Shown here piece after piece: positions 53,678-61,692 of a stretch of DNA of 64,000 nucleotides. The DNA lies in the NCBI GenBank assembly GCA_964388275.1, contig CAYLZD010000010.1, positions 1-64,000 on the forward strand. The letters are read 5' to 3'. The DNA comes from JARYLZ01 sp964388275 (lineage in GTDB: Bacteria > Bacteroidota > Ignavibacteria > SZUA-365). The notes below the pieces were generated by a model, which did no database searches, had not been told where the DNA came from, and was given only the letters and a program-made list of their open reading frames with translations. Made by a program: the position numbers and the translations under genes. Positions within the stretch are counted from its first letter, which is position 1. Each line of letters begins with the position of its first letter.

Positions 53678-55143
53678 ACGCCCCGGCTGCTTCGAGGTAT
53701 CAGGTGTATTTCTTCCTGTATCTCGCCGTCATCTGCGAATTGCTCATCATCATCGTCGAACGCGATGACGCGGAGTCGATTCTTCTCCGCGAACAGATCC
53801 GCCTGAAAACCCTGAACGAAAAAGTTCTTCACGAACTTGTCAACAGCCTGCCCACCGCGGCTGCCGCAGGGAGCACTATGATGAAAACCGGCGAGACCCG
53901 GACCTTCACGTTCACGATCTCCGGTCTCAATACGGCGGATGAGGTGACCACGGGACCTTATGTGCGCGTGCTGCGCGGCGGCGATACGGTGATGCGTCTC
54001 GCGTATCCGGCCACCATACGAGATTCGGTGCTGAGAGACGAGCACGGGCGCCGTATCTTTGCTTTTGAATTCAGCGCTCCCGCGCCGGGGAGCTACCGCT
54101 TCGTCGGACAGACGGGCACGGATTTCGTAAACGTGGTCAACCAGGATTCGATTAAAATCGGACACATGCTGATTTCCATCAGGGATTTCGAGTCGATCAC
54201 TCAACGGCCGATGGAGGACTTCCTCAAACAAGGGGAGGATATAAGCAGCAGCATGACCGTGGAAGTCGTATCCGACCTGGATCCACTCGTCCTGCGTGTG
54301 CCGAACGTTGAAACCGCCGCCGGATATGAAGCCGCCGCGCCGGTGCAAGTTTCCGGCACGACGTTCGACAGGGTCAGCGCCTTTGCCGACATCGGCGCTG
54401 TCGGCGTCCGCGAAGGCGGTTTGCTATGGACCGGCTCCTTCAGCGAGGCCGGCGTTTATACCGTCACAGTCAGCGCCCGCGACAACAGGGGCGCGGGCGC
54501 GCGGAGTTCGGCATCCACCTCTTTCACGGTGACCGTGCGTGACGGAGCGGCCGGCCGAATTCCCGCTTCAGTCTACGCCAACGAGACGTTTCGCTTCAAC
54601 GTGTCGGTGACCGGACTGCCGCGCGTCAACCTCTACAGCTGGAGGATAACGCAGGGCGACCGGACGCTGGAATCCGGAGACGGTCCCGTAGTCGAATACA
54701 AGCCCGCCGGGACGGGCCGTCTCACCGTGCACGCCGCCTATGACGGAAAGCCCTATGCTGTAAAGGGAGGTGCTCCCTCCGTTTTCAACCTGGCCGTGGA
54801 AGCCGTTCCTTACCGGATTGACGAAAGGTCGTTCGCGAATGGCGGTGAATATCCAATATCGCATAAATTCGAAGTTGAGATCTCGCGTTACGGAAGACGG
54901 CCGAGCGAGTACTCGATGCCGGTGCAGCCGGGCGAAATCCGCATAGACGCGGAGGACGAAAACGGCAGAAACCTGCTGGAAGGTCTGGATGTGCGAACGG
55001 TTTCGGATCGCACTATCGCCGCATTCCACCTGCGCGGGATAGTGCGTGGAGACGGCATGCCGGTCGATATCAGAGTCGCGGCAGGTCCTGTCGTGCAGCA
55101 CTATAAGATCACACTGTACAAAGATGAAGGAGTGAACAAGTGA
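53674..55143 (+). CDS. GldM-like motor subunit (divergent)
   Basis: A 489-residue protein with GGAGGGAA upstream of ATG 53674, overlapping the previous stop (ATGA). One N-terminal membrane helix lies at about residues 10-28 (YQVYFFLYLAVICELLIIIV), preceded by Arg8. The rest (about residues 60-485) is periplasmic and contains about four beta-sandwich domains (FTFTISGLNTADEVTTGPYV, GLLWTGSFSEAGVYTVTVSA, FRFNVSVTGLPRVNLYSWRI, VEISRYGRRPSEYSMPVQPG). This matches GldM: one helix, an arginine near it, and four periplasmic domains. In T9SS, GldM transmits motion from GldL to the outer-membrane complex. The family assignment is from topology and context. Confidence 0.55.
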   Translation: MNAPAASRYQVYFFLYLAVICELLIIIVERDDAESILLREQIRLKTLNEKVLHELVNSLPTAAAAGSTMMKTGETRTFTFTISGLNTADEVTTGPYVRVLRGGDTVMRLAYPATIRDSVLRDEHGRRIFAFEFSAPAPGSYRFVGQTGTDFVNVVNQDSIKIGHMLISIRDFESITQRPMEDFLKQGEDISSSMTVEVVSDLDPLVLRVPNVETAAGYEAAAPVQVSGTTFDRVSAFADIGAVGVREGGLLWTGSFSEAGVYTVTVSARDNRGAGARSSASTSFTVTVRDGAAGRIPASVYANETFRFNVSVTGLPRVNLYSWRITQGDRTLESGDGPVVEYKPAGTGRLTVHAAYDGKPYAVKGGAPSVFNLAVEAVPYRIDERSFANGGEYPISHKFEVEISRYGRRPSEYSMPVQPGEIRIDAEDENGRNLLEGLDVRTVSDRTIAAFHLRGIVRGDGMPVDIRVAAGPVVQHYKITLYKDEGVNK

Positions 55144-56021
55144 CGGGTCCGGATTTCCAGAGGACTGCGGCGCTCGCATGTCCGAGCGCGGCCGGAAACG
55201 CGGATGCGGCGGGAAGCGGACGCGTGTTTCCGCCGCGTCCGGTATTGTTCTCGCGCGGATGCGTGGCATTTCTGATATTGGCGGCCGTCGCGACGGCGGC
55301 CGCCGAATCGACTGCGCAGACGCTGCCTCCATGTTCCGCGGGCCTTCTCTCTCCGTCACGCGTCCGCGCCGCGTATTCGAAGAAGGACACCACGCTCAGG
55401 AGACTGTGCGCAGAGGCCGCTGTTGCATACCCCCCGCGTTCGGTTTTTCTGCGCATTTTCAAATACGAGGGTCAGCTTGGAGAACTTGAACTGTGGGCAG
55501 GCGACGGCGGGGGATACAAGCTTCTCGCCACGGTCCCTGTCTGCGGCTCATCGGGAGGACCCGGACCGAAATCCTCCGAAGGGGACGGGCAAATCCCCGA
55601 AGGCTTCTATCGAATTGCGCGCTTCAACCCCTGGAGCAGTTATCATCTTTCCATGAAAATCGACTATCCCAACGCGGCGGACCGCGCCCGCCTCGGAAGA
55701 ACCCGCGGCCTCGGCGGCGACATCTTCATACACGGTGAATGCGTTACGATCGGCTGCATCACCCTCTCCACCGACGACATAAAACTCGTTTATCTGGCCT
55801 GCGCTCTGGCGTACTGCAACCGCGGAAGTGCCATCCAGGTCCACATTTTTCCGGCGCGGATGGACGGCGACCGCTATCGCGTGCTGCGACAGCAGTTGAT
55901 GGATGACAAGGAACTGCTCAGATTCTGGGACAACCTCGAAGAAGGGCACAAGGCGTTCGAGAGCACGCGGAGGATTCCGAGAATTACGGCGGGCAGGAAT
56001 GGGAGGTATGTGGTCGGGTGA
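55140..56021 (+). CDS. L,D-transpeptidase (YafK/YkuD-like)
   Basis: A 293-residue exported enzyme; the GTG start overlaps the GldM-like stop (GTGA). A hydrophobic export segment lies at about residues 38-60 (FSRGCVAFLILAAVATAAAE). The YkuD/YafK catalytic fold covers about 95-265: SVFLRIFKYEGQLGELELWA, GDGQIPEGFYRIARFNP and the active-site motif HGECVTIGCITL (His198, Cys206). It forms or cuts 3-3 peptidoglycan cross-links or attaches proteins to peptidoglycan. Its tight coupling to the motor pair suggests it opens or anchors the wall around an envelope-spanning complex. Confidence 0.8.
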   Translation: MTGPDFQRTAALACPSAAGNADAAGSGRVFPPRPVLFSRGCVAFLILAAVATAAAESTAQTLPPCSAGLLSPSRVRAAYSKKDTTLRRLCAEAAVAYPPRSVFLRIFKYEGQLGELELWAGDGGGYKLLATVPVCGSSGGPGPKSSEGDGQIPEGFYRIARFNPWSSYHLSMKIDYPNAADRARLGRTRGLGGDIFIHGECVTIGCITLSTDDIKLVYLACALAYCNRGSAIQVHIFPARMDGDRYRVLRQQLMDDKELLRFWDNLEEGHKAFESTRRIPRITAGRNGRYVVG

Positions 56022-56067
56022 AGGGTGAAGGGTGAAGGGTGAAGAGTGAAGAGTGAAGAGTGAAGAG
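56016..56067. repeat. Heptamer tandem array overlapping a stop codon
   Basis: Four units of GGGTGAA (56016-56043) followed by three of GAGTGAA (56044-56064) and a partial GAG. The first unit contains the stop codon of the L,D-transpeptidase gene. Confidence 0.85.
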
Positions 56068-56309
56068 ACATGCCTCTCGGTGGCTTTGAACGGCGCGGAG
56101 CATAGAGGGCTCGTACTTACCGCCGGGTCGGCCGGTTCGGATTTCCGGTAGTGTATCGTAATTTGTGCGGGCAGAGAGGTGATTCGTTCCGGAGTGTGTA
56201 TTCACGCAGTGCCCGTCGAATCGCAGAGGCAATGGGGCGCCGCGGATAAGCCCCCGGAAACAGACTTCCTAAACCATTGGCCGAGCGCCGTTTACAAGGA
56301 TTTGCGCAA

Positions 56310-56717
56310 ATGTTGATCAGATATTTTCTCGCATGGTTCGGTCTTATGATACTGGCCGTTTTGAACGGAGGTTTCAGGGAACTGGTCCTTAAATCGGCCA
56401 TCGGTCCGCGCGCCGCACATTTGGCATCCACGGCTCTGCTTCTCTTGCTGATCGCCGTTTATCTTTATTTTCTCATTCGTCGTTGGAGCATCCGGTCGAT
56501 TGGAAAGGCGTGGATGATCGGCGTAATGTGGCTCCTGATGACGCTGGCTTTCGAAACCATAATGGGCCGCTGCATCAACGGCCATCCCTGGCCGGTCGTA
56601 TTCGCGGACTACGACATCACTTCAGGAAGGATGTGGGTGTTGATTCCGCTCTGGACGCTCTTTGCGCCGGTACTGTATTTCAAATCCGGTATCGGAAAAA
56701 GCCGACTGCGCGCTTGA
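56310..56717 (+). CDS. Small four-helix membrane protein
   Basis: A 135-residue inner-membrane protein; AAGGA precedes ATG 56310. Four hydrophobic helices are visible (MLIRYFLAWFGLMILAVLNG, ASTALLLLLIAVYLYFLI, AWMIGVMWLLMTLAFETIMG, MWVLIPLWTLFAPVLYF). The conserved-looking AFETIMGRxIxGHPWxxVxADYD stretch between helices 3 and 4 is typical of a family of uncharacterised bacterial membrane proteins. No function is known. purD starts about 100 bases downstream on the same strand. Confidence 0.72.
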   Translation: MLIRYFLAWFGLMILAVLNGGFRELVLKSAIGPRAAHLASTALLLLLIAVYLYFLIRRWSIRSIGKAWMIGVMWLLMTLAFETIMGRCINGHPWPVVFADYDITSGRMWVLIPLWTLFAPVLYFKSGIGKSRLRA

Positions 56718-56814
56718 TCCGTCCAGCCGATTCAGTCTATTCCGCTTATTTGTCTGTCAACAAATATTCCCCATAAATGATCCATTTCTCGAACCATCCA
56801 GAGTCCACTTGTCC

Positions 56815-58101
56815 ATGAACATCCTCGTCATCGGCGGCGGAGGCCGCGAACACGCCATCTGCTGGAAGCTCGGCAAAAGCCCCACGGCCGGCAAAATTTA
56901 TTGCGCACCCGGCAACGGAGGCACGGCCCGCGTTGCTGAAAACATCCCGATACAGGCCACCGACGTGCCGGCTTTGCTGGACTTCGCTCTCACGCATGGA
57001 ATCGCGCTCACGGTAGTAGGACCCGAAGCCCCGCTGGCGGCCGGACTTGCGGACGTTTTCCGTGAGCACGGGCTGCGCGTCTTCGGTCCGTCACGGACGG
57101 CCGCGCAGCTCGAGACGAGCAAGGCCTTCGCAAAGGACTTCATGCGCAGGCGGCGTATCCCGACGGCGGAATACAGGACTTTCAACGCTGAACAGGTCGA
57201 TCTCTTGCGCGATTTCCTCCGGGACGCGCGATATCCGCTTGTGCTCAAGGCCGACGGTCTGGCGGCAGGCAAGGGAGTGCTCATCGTCAACGAATACGGC
57301 GAGGCGTTCGCGGAGGCCGAATCGATGCTCAACGGCGACGCTTTCGGCGAAGCCGGGCGCACCGTCGTCGCGGAGGAGTATCTCACCGGCATAGAGGCCT
57401 CGGTTTTCGCGCTCACCGACGGAAAACGCTTCGCCACGCTGTCTCCAGCACAGGATCACAAGCGCATACTCGACAACGACGAGGGCAGAAACACCGGCGG
57501 CATGGGCGCCTATGCGCCCACTCCGTTCGTTGGTACCGAGGTGCTGGCGGAAATCAAAATCAGGATCATCAAACCCGTCATAGACGGCATGCTGGCCGAA
57601 GGAAATCCGTACAACGGAGTTCTTTACGTCGGCGTCATGCTTACCGGCGACGGTCCGAAAGTGCTGGAGTTCAATTGCCGTTTCGGCGATCCTGAAACAC
57701 AGGTAGTGCTGCCTCTCGTCGACGAGGATCTCGCCGCGCTCCTCCACGATATAGCGGGAGGAGAACTTCGCAGCACACGTATTAAGCTGCATGATGCGAA
57801 TGCAGTTTGCGTGATCATGGCCTCCAGCGGGTATCCGGATTCCTATGAAACCGGGAAAGTGATATCAGGATTGGAGAGCATAGACGAAGAGAACGAGGGA
57901 GTGCTGGTATTCCATTCAGGAACGCGTCACAGTGGAAACTCGGTGCTTACCGCCGGCGGACGCGTGCTGGGCGTGACCGCGCTCGGCGAAGGACTCGACC
58001 TGCGCCCGACCATCAGCCGCGCATACAGCGCCATTCAGCGCATACGCTTCGACGGAGCATATTACAGAACGGACATCGGAAGGAAAGCGCTGGAATACTG
58101 A
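56815..58101 (+). CDS. purD: Phosphoribosylamine--glycine ligase
   Basis: GAR synthetase, the second step of purine biosynthesis: phosphoribosylamine + glycine + ATP to glycinamide ribonucleotide. The 428-residue protein starts at ATG 56815 (MNILVIGGGGREHAICWKLG); longer in-frame starts give non-homologous sequence. All landmarks are present: ATP-grasp loops KADGLAAGKGVLIV and EEYLTGIEASVFALTDG, DHKRILDNDEGRNTGGMGAY, FNCRFGDPETQVVLP and a C-terminal domain ending ALEY. It stands alone; no other pur gene is in the window. Confidence 0.96.
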   Translation: MNILVIGGGGREHAICWKLGKSPTAGKIYCAPGNGGTARVAENIPIQATDVPALLDFALTHGIALTVVGPEAPLAAGLADVFREHGLRVFGPSRTAAQLETSKAFAKDFMRRRRIPTAEYRTFNAEQVDLLRDFLRDARYPLVLKADGLAAGKGVLIVNEYGEAFAEAESMLNGDAFGEAGRTVVAEEYLTGIEASVFALTDGKRFATLSPAQDHKRILDNDEGRNTGGMGAYAPTPFVGTEVLAEIKIRIIKPVIDGMLAEGNPYNGVLYVGVMLTGDGPKVLEFNCRFGDPETQVVLPLVDEDLAALLHDIAGGELRSTRIKLHDANAVCVIMASSGYPDSYETGKVISGLESIDEENEGVLVFHSGTRHSGNSVLTAGGRVLGVTALGEGLDLRPTISRAYSAIQRIRFDGAYYRTDIGRKALEY

Positions 58102-58439
58102 GCGGCGCGCCGGATCGCACATCGACCCGGCGGGGCTGCGCGGGTATTTGCCGCGATTGCCGGCTTTGCCTGACTTTATTCGGATAAATGTCTATACTCG
58201 CTCCATAGTAGGCCAAACCTTCACAAAATGGAGGAAAAAGGAAGGTATGTGTATCCTGATTACAGGTATTCATTCCTGCACGGACGTTTAACCGTCCGGA
58301 TGAAGCAAGTAAAAGTCAGTTAATCCGGCATAGCCGGGAAGTATTCCCGAATTGATAAAACAGTCGATTCAACGGGGATATGAAATCAGACAATGAACAT
58401 TGCTCATTGATCGAGGAAAAACAGCGGCATGTACGTCGC
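58102..58439. other. Intergenic region after purD
   Basis: About 340 bases without a recognisable gene. It probably contains eroded DNA of the pseudogene that follows. CCGGCATAGCCGG (58328-58340) is a short, weak inverted repeat. Confidence 0.35.
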
Positions 58440-59569
58440 TAAGAAAAGGCGCCGAAGAAATGCTAAAATCGGCTGTTCACTATAGGTTACGGCAGCGCCG
58501 CGGTTAACGAAGCATTACTGACGGAGCTTGCGCGCGAATCAGGGGCAAAATATTTCCGCGTATTCGGCGCTGCACAGCTCGCTGAAGTATTCGCGTCGAT
58601 TGCATCCGAAATTACCTTTCCCGGCTGCATAATTCGATGGCAGGCGCCCGACTGCATGGACAGTGTGCGATTCATTCATATGGAGGCCTTGGTATGGCGA
58701 AATACGGTTGTGTGGGATAGTCTCGTTCGCTTTCCCAACAGGCCGGACACTCTGGAACTGCGCGTAGAAGCGCCGTCGGAAATAACGCCCGGCGGTTTCG
58801 CGATAGCATACATCAGACTGCTCCCGCGTATCCATACCGGTCTCCTGGTATCCTTCAGCTTTCTGTTCCGATCATAGCGTGGATTGCGGCGCCCTCAGAA
58901 GTTTCAACAGGGAATGACTTCCAGTGCGATGTCTATTTACTCGATACTGCAAATTCCACTATTCCGATGGTGCGATGCGTCTTTGGACTATGATGCCTCG
59001 TTGCTGGAGGTTGCTTCGGTAAGCGTCGGCAACGCGGACGCAGCGCGTGCAGGTCTGCTTTGGGACCTGCCTCACGGCGGTCGTTTGCGCATTCGGTCGT
59101 CGGTATCGTTCCCTGCTCTTACTCAACCGGTAGCCCTTCGTGTGCTGTTCAAATCACGAATGAAAAAGGACCCGCGCCGATCGAATTGATCCTGCCTCAC
59201 GTCAATGCATGGTCGCGCTGTTGCACCGGTCAACACTCCGATACGGCGGCGCGATTTCTGTTGGACGGGTACTGCACGAAAGTGATGACGCGCCTCGGAT
59301 CTCTATGGCTCGACGGGAGCATACCGCATCTCATGAAGGACCGGGGCAACATACGGTTCCGCATTCCTGAAGTCATGGACGGCGGCGAGGCCCTGCTCAT
59401 CCTGTACGACCTGCGCGGCGCAGCACAGCGCGTCCTTTACAGAGGAGCTGTTTCGGCGGGCGAGTATATAGCCGAATTCGACGCTTCCTCACTCGAACCC
59501 GGCGCCTACGTTTGCGCCCTGCACGCCGCTGGTCAGACAACAGCGCGCATGCTGTTGATTCGACGATGA
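58440..59569 (+). pseudogene. Decayed VWA-domain T9SS surface protein
   Basis: Pieces of one protein are spread over several frames. GAEEMLKS (about 58451) shifts into LFTIGYGSAAVNEALLTELA, then RESGAKYFRVFGAAQLAEVF and PGCIIRWQAPDCMDS. This is clearly the end of a VWA domain and parallels the intact gene at 13371-15641 (there DTAMLRDIAMRSGGRFFL and LDCVIRYTGSCIDGG). A cohesin-like part follows in other frames (SLDYDASLLEVASVSVGNAD, about 58978), then a T9SS-type end, RGNIRFRIPEVMDGGEALLI to GQTTARMLLIRR. The N-terminal about 230 residues and the MIDAS are gone. At least three frameshifts are needed. A remnant of a paralogue. Confidence 0.8.
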
Positions 59570-59606
59570 AGAAAGGAGGAAAGCAGAAAGTTATATTGAA
59601 ATCACC

Positions 59607-59648
59607 AATTCCCTGGTTCCCGGCGCCCAGGTCCCGATTCCCGGTCCC
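59607..59648. repeat. Imperfect CCC-heptamer array
   Basis: CCC recurs at 59611, 59619, 59626, 59633, 59640 and 59646, i.e. with spacing of mostly 7 bases (units such as GGTTCCC, GGCGCCC, AGGTCCC, GATTCCC). It lies between the pseudogene end and the end of a minus-strand membrane-protein gene at 59648. Confidence 0.55.
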
Positions 59649-60130
59649 TATTCTCCACCCCCTCTCCTCACGCAATCGAACAAACTGCCGAGCAGCGTTA
59701 TGACGCCGAGAACCAGCACGGCGATTATCCAGCTTCGCACGGCCGTGTTGTACTCGTAGTTCCCCCAGATGTGTGCCGCGTGCCACGGCGAATTGAAGCC
59801 CAGCCAAATCAGACCGAGAAAGAGCAGGGCTGTGATCGCGACGTGGAGGCCCATGAGCAGATATCTCGTGCGCCTCGTCAAGCGGGCGGTGATCTGGTAC
59901 TTGTAGAGAAATATGTAAAAAATAATCAAGCCCAGTATGCCGACCGATACCGCTATGAGTCCGTTGATGTCGGGGAAGCCGGCTATCGGCGGGATGAGGG
60001 ACAGGAGCCGGAGCGCCGCCGCGGTCATCGGCAGAATACCGATAATCACCAAGGGATAATACCCCAGAAGCTTCCCATGCCGGGGATCCCGTCCCGTGCG
60101 GGATTGCGGAGTTGATGAAATGTTATTCAC
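59648..60130 (-). CDS. Four-helix membrane protein
   Basis: A 160-residue inner-membrane protein. I chose GTG 60128-60130, five bases after the upstream aldehyde dehydrogenase stop; longer frames run into that gene. Four hydrophobic helices are visible (YYPLVIIGILPMTAAALRLL, GLIAVSVGILGLIIFYIFLY, YLLMGLHVAITALLFLGLIW, SWIIAVLVLGVITLLGSLFD). No family is recognised. Likely co-transcribed with the dehydrogenase. Confidence 0.65.
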   Translation of the reverse strand: MNNISSTPQSRTGRDPRHGKLLGYYPLVIIGILPMTAAALRLLSLIPPIAGFPDINGLIAVSVGILGLIIFYIFLYKYQITARLTRRTRYLLMGLHVAITALLFLGLIWLGFNSPWHAAHIWGNYEYNTAVRSWIIAVLVLGVITLLGSLFDCVRRGGGE

Positions 60131-60135
60131 GTCGT

Positions 60136-61500
60136 TCAAGCTATCCAGACCGTCTTTATGTTCACGAACTCGCGTATTCCGTATGTTCCCAATTCGCGCC
60201 CGAAGCCGGATTTCCTGATTCCGCCGAACGGGAGCCGAGGATCCGATTTTACCAGACCGTTGATGAAAACGCTTCCCGCCTCTATGCGCGCGGCCAGCGC
60301 CTCGGCGCGCGCCGTATCGGCGGTCCATATGCTGGCGCCGAGTCCGAATTCCGTGGCGTTCGCGATGTCGATAGCGTGATCCTCGTCACGCGCGCGTATC
60401 ACGGCTGCCGTTGGTCCGAACAACTCCTCGCTCCAGGCCGGCATGCCGGGCGATACTTCGTCCAGCACGGTCGGAGGATAAAATGCGCCCCGGTCCGGCA
60501 GGCGCTCGCCGCCAAGCAGCAGCCGGGCGCCGGAGGCGACGGACGCTTTCACTTGCGCATCGAGCTCGAGGAGCAGATCTTCACGCGCCAGCGGACCGAT
60601 ATCGACGGCCGGATCCAGCGGATCGCCCACCCGTTTCGCGCTCATGGCGGAGACGAAGCGATCGATAAAAGCGCCTGCGGCGCCGGGCGTGACTATGAAA
60701 CGCTTCGCGGCGATGCAGCTCTGCCCGCCGTTTATGCAGCGGGCCGTTGCGGCCGTCGAAGCGGCCGCCTCCATGTCCGCGTCGTCGAGCACTATGAATG
60801 GATCGGCGCCGCCGAGTTCCAATACGCACTTTTTGACGACGGAACCCGCGGCGGAAGCCACGGCGGCGCCCGCTGCTTCGCTGCCCGTCAGAGTCGCCGC
60901 CGCAACGAGAGGATTGCGGATCACAGACTCGACGGCCGCGGACTCTATCGGCAGAGTCCGGAAGGCGTTTTGCGGGAATCCCGCCCCGCTGAAAGTCTCT
61001 TCAATGTTCAACGCACAGCGGGTCACGTTGGACGCATGTTTCAACAGCGCGGTATTCCCGGCCATGAGCGCAGGCGCGGCGAAGCGGAAAACCTGCCAGA
61101 ACGGAAAATTCCATGGCATTACCGCCAGAACTGGGCCGATTGGATCGAAGCGCACATAGGCCATGCTGCCGTCTGATGACGCGGATTCGGGCGCCAGCAT
61201 GCGTTCCGCATGCTCTGCGTAAAAATCGCATACCCGGGCGCATTTGTCGATTTCAGCGGCGCCTTGGGCCACGGGCTTTCCCATTTCCTTCGCCATCGTG
61301 ACCGCATGGCGCTCCCGGTCCCGCCTCAGCAGATCGGCGGCGGCGCGCATCCTGTCTGATCTCTCGGTGAAAGCCGTCCTCCGCCATATTTTGAACGCCT
61401 CGTATGCTTCCTGCACCGCGAGGGCGATTTCATCCTCATCGTAAGTTCTGAACCGTTCTATTTCCTTGCCGCTGGATGGGTTGATGGAGATGAGACTCAT
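60136..61500 (-). CDS. Succinate-semialdehyde-dehydrogenase-type aldehyde dehydrogenase
   Basis: A 454-residue NAD(P)-dependent aldehyde dehydrogenase. ATG 61498-61500 has AGGAG eight bases upstream; the length fits the family (SSADH/YneI-like). Catalytic residues are present: Glu228 (VLELGGADPF) and Cys262 (NGGQSCIAAKR). The Rossmann fold carries VLAVMPWNFPFWQVFRF and LTGSEAAGAAV. The C-terminus PFGGIRKSGFGRELGTYGIR is typical. Substrate specificity (succinate semialdehyde or related) is inferred from the family. Confidence 0.9.
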   Translation of the reverse strand: MSLISINPSSGKEIERFRTYDEDEIALAVQEAYEAFKIWRRTAFTERSDRMRAAADLLRRDRERHAVTMAKEMGKPVAQGAAEIDKCARVCDFYAEHAERMLAPESASSDGSMAYVRFDPIGPVLAVMPWNFPFWQVFRFAAPALMAGNTALLKHASNVTRCALNIEETFSGAGFPQNAFRTLPIESAAVESVIRNPLVAAATLTGSEAAGAAVASAAGSVVKKCVLELGGADPFIVLDDADMEAAASTAATARCINGGQSCIAAKRFIVTPGAAGAFIDRFVSAMSAKRVGDPLDPAVDIGPLAREDLLLELDAQVKASVASGARLLLGGERLPDRGAFYPPTVLDEVSPGMPAWSEELFGPTAAVIRARDEDHAIDIANATEFGLGASIWTADTARAEALAARIEAGSVFINGLVKSDPRLPFGGIRKSGFGRELGTYGIREFVNIKTVWIA

Positions 61501-61692
61501 GATCTGCTCCTGATACGGCGTGATGCGAAGGATTTTCCTGAAAATCCGCATTATCAACAAGCTATGCAAGCGTCTCGCCGCTACCGGTTCTCCCGTAAAG
61601 CCGCGGACCGGCCTGCGGGTTGTCCTTGCGCCTGTATTGCACAGTTTCCGGATTCATGTATTTTCGGTCGATCCTCAACTCGCGCAAGAATT

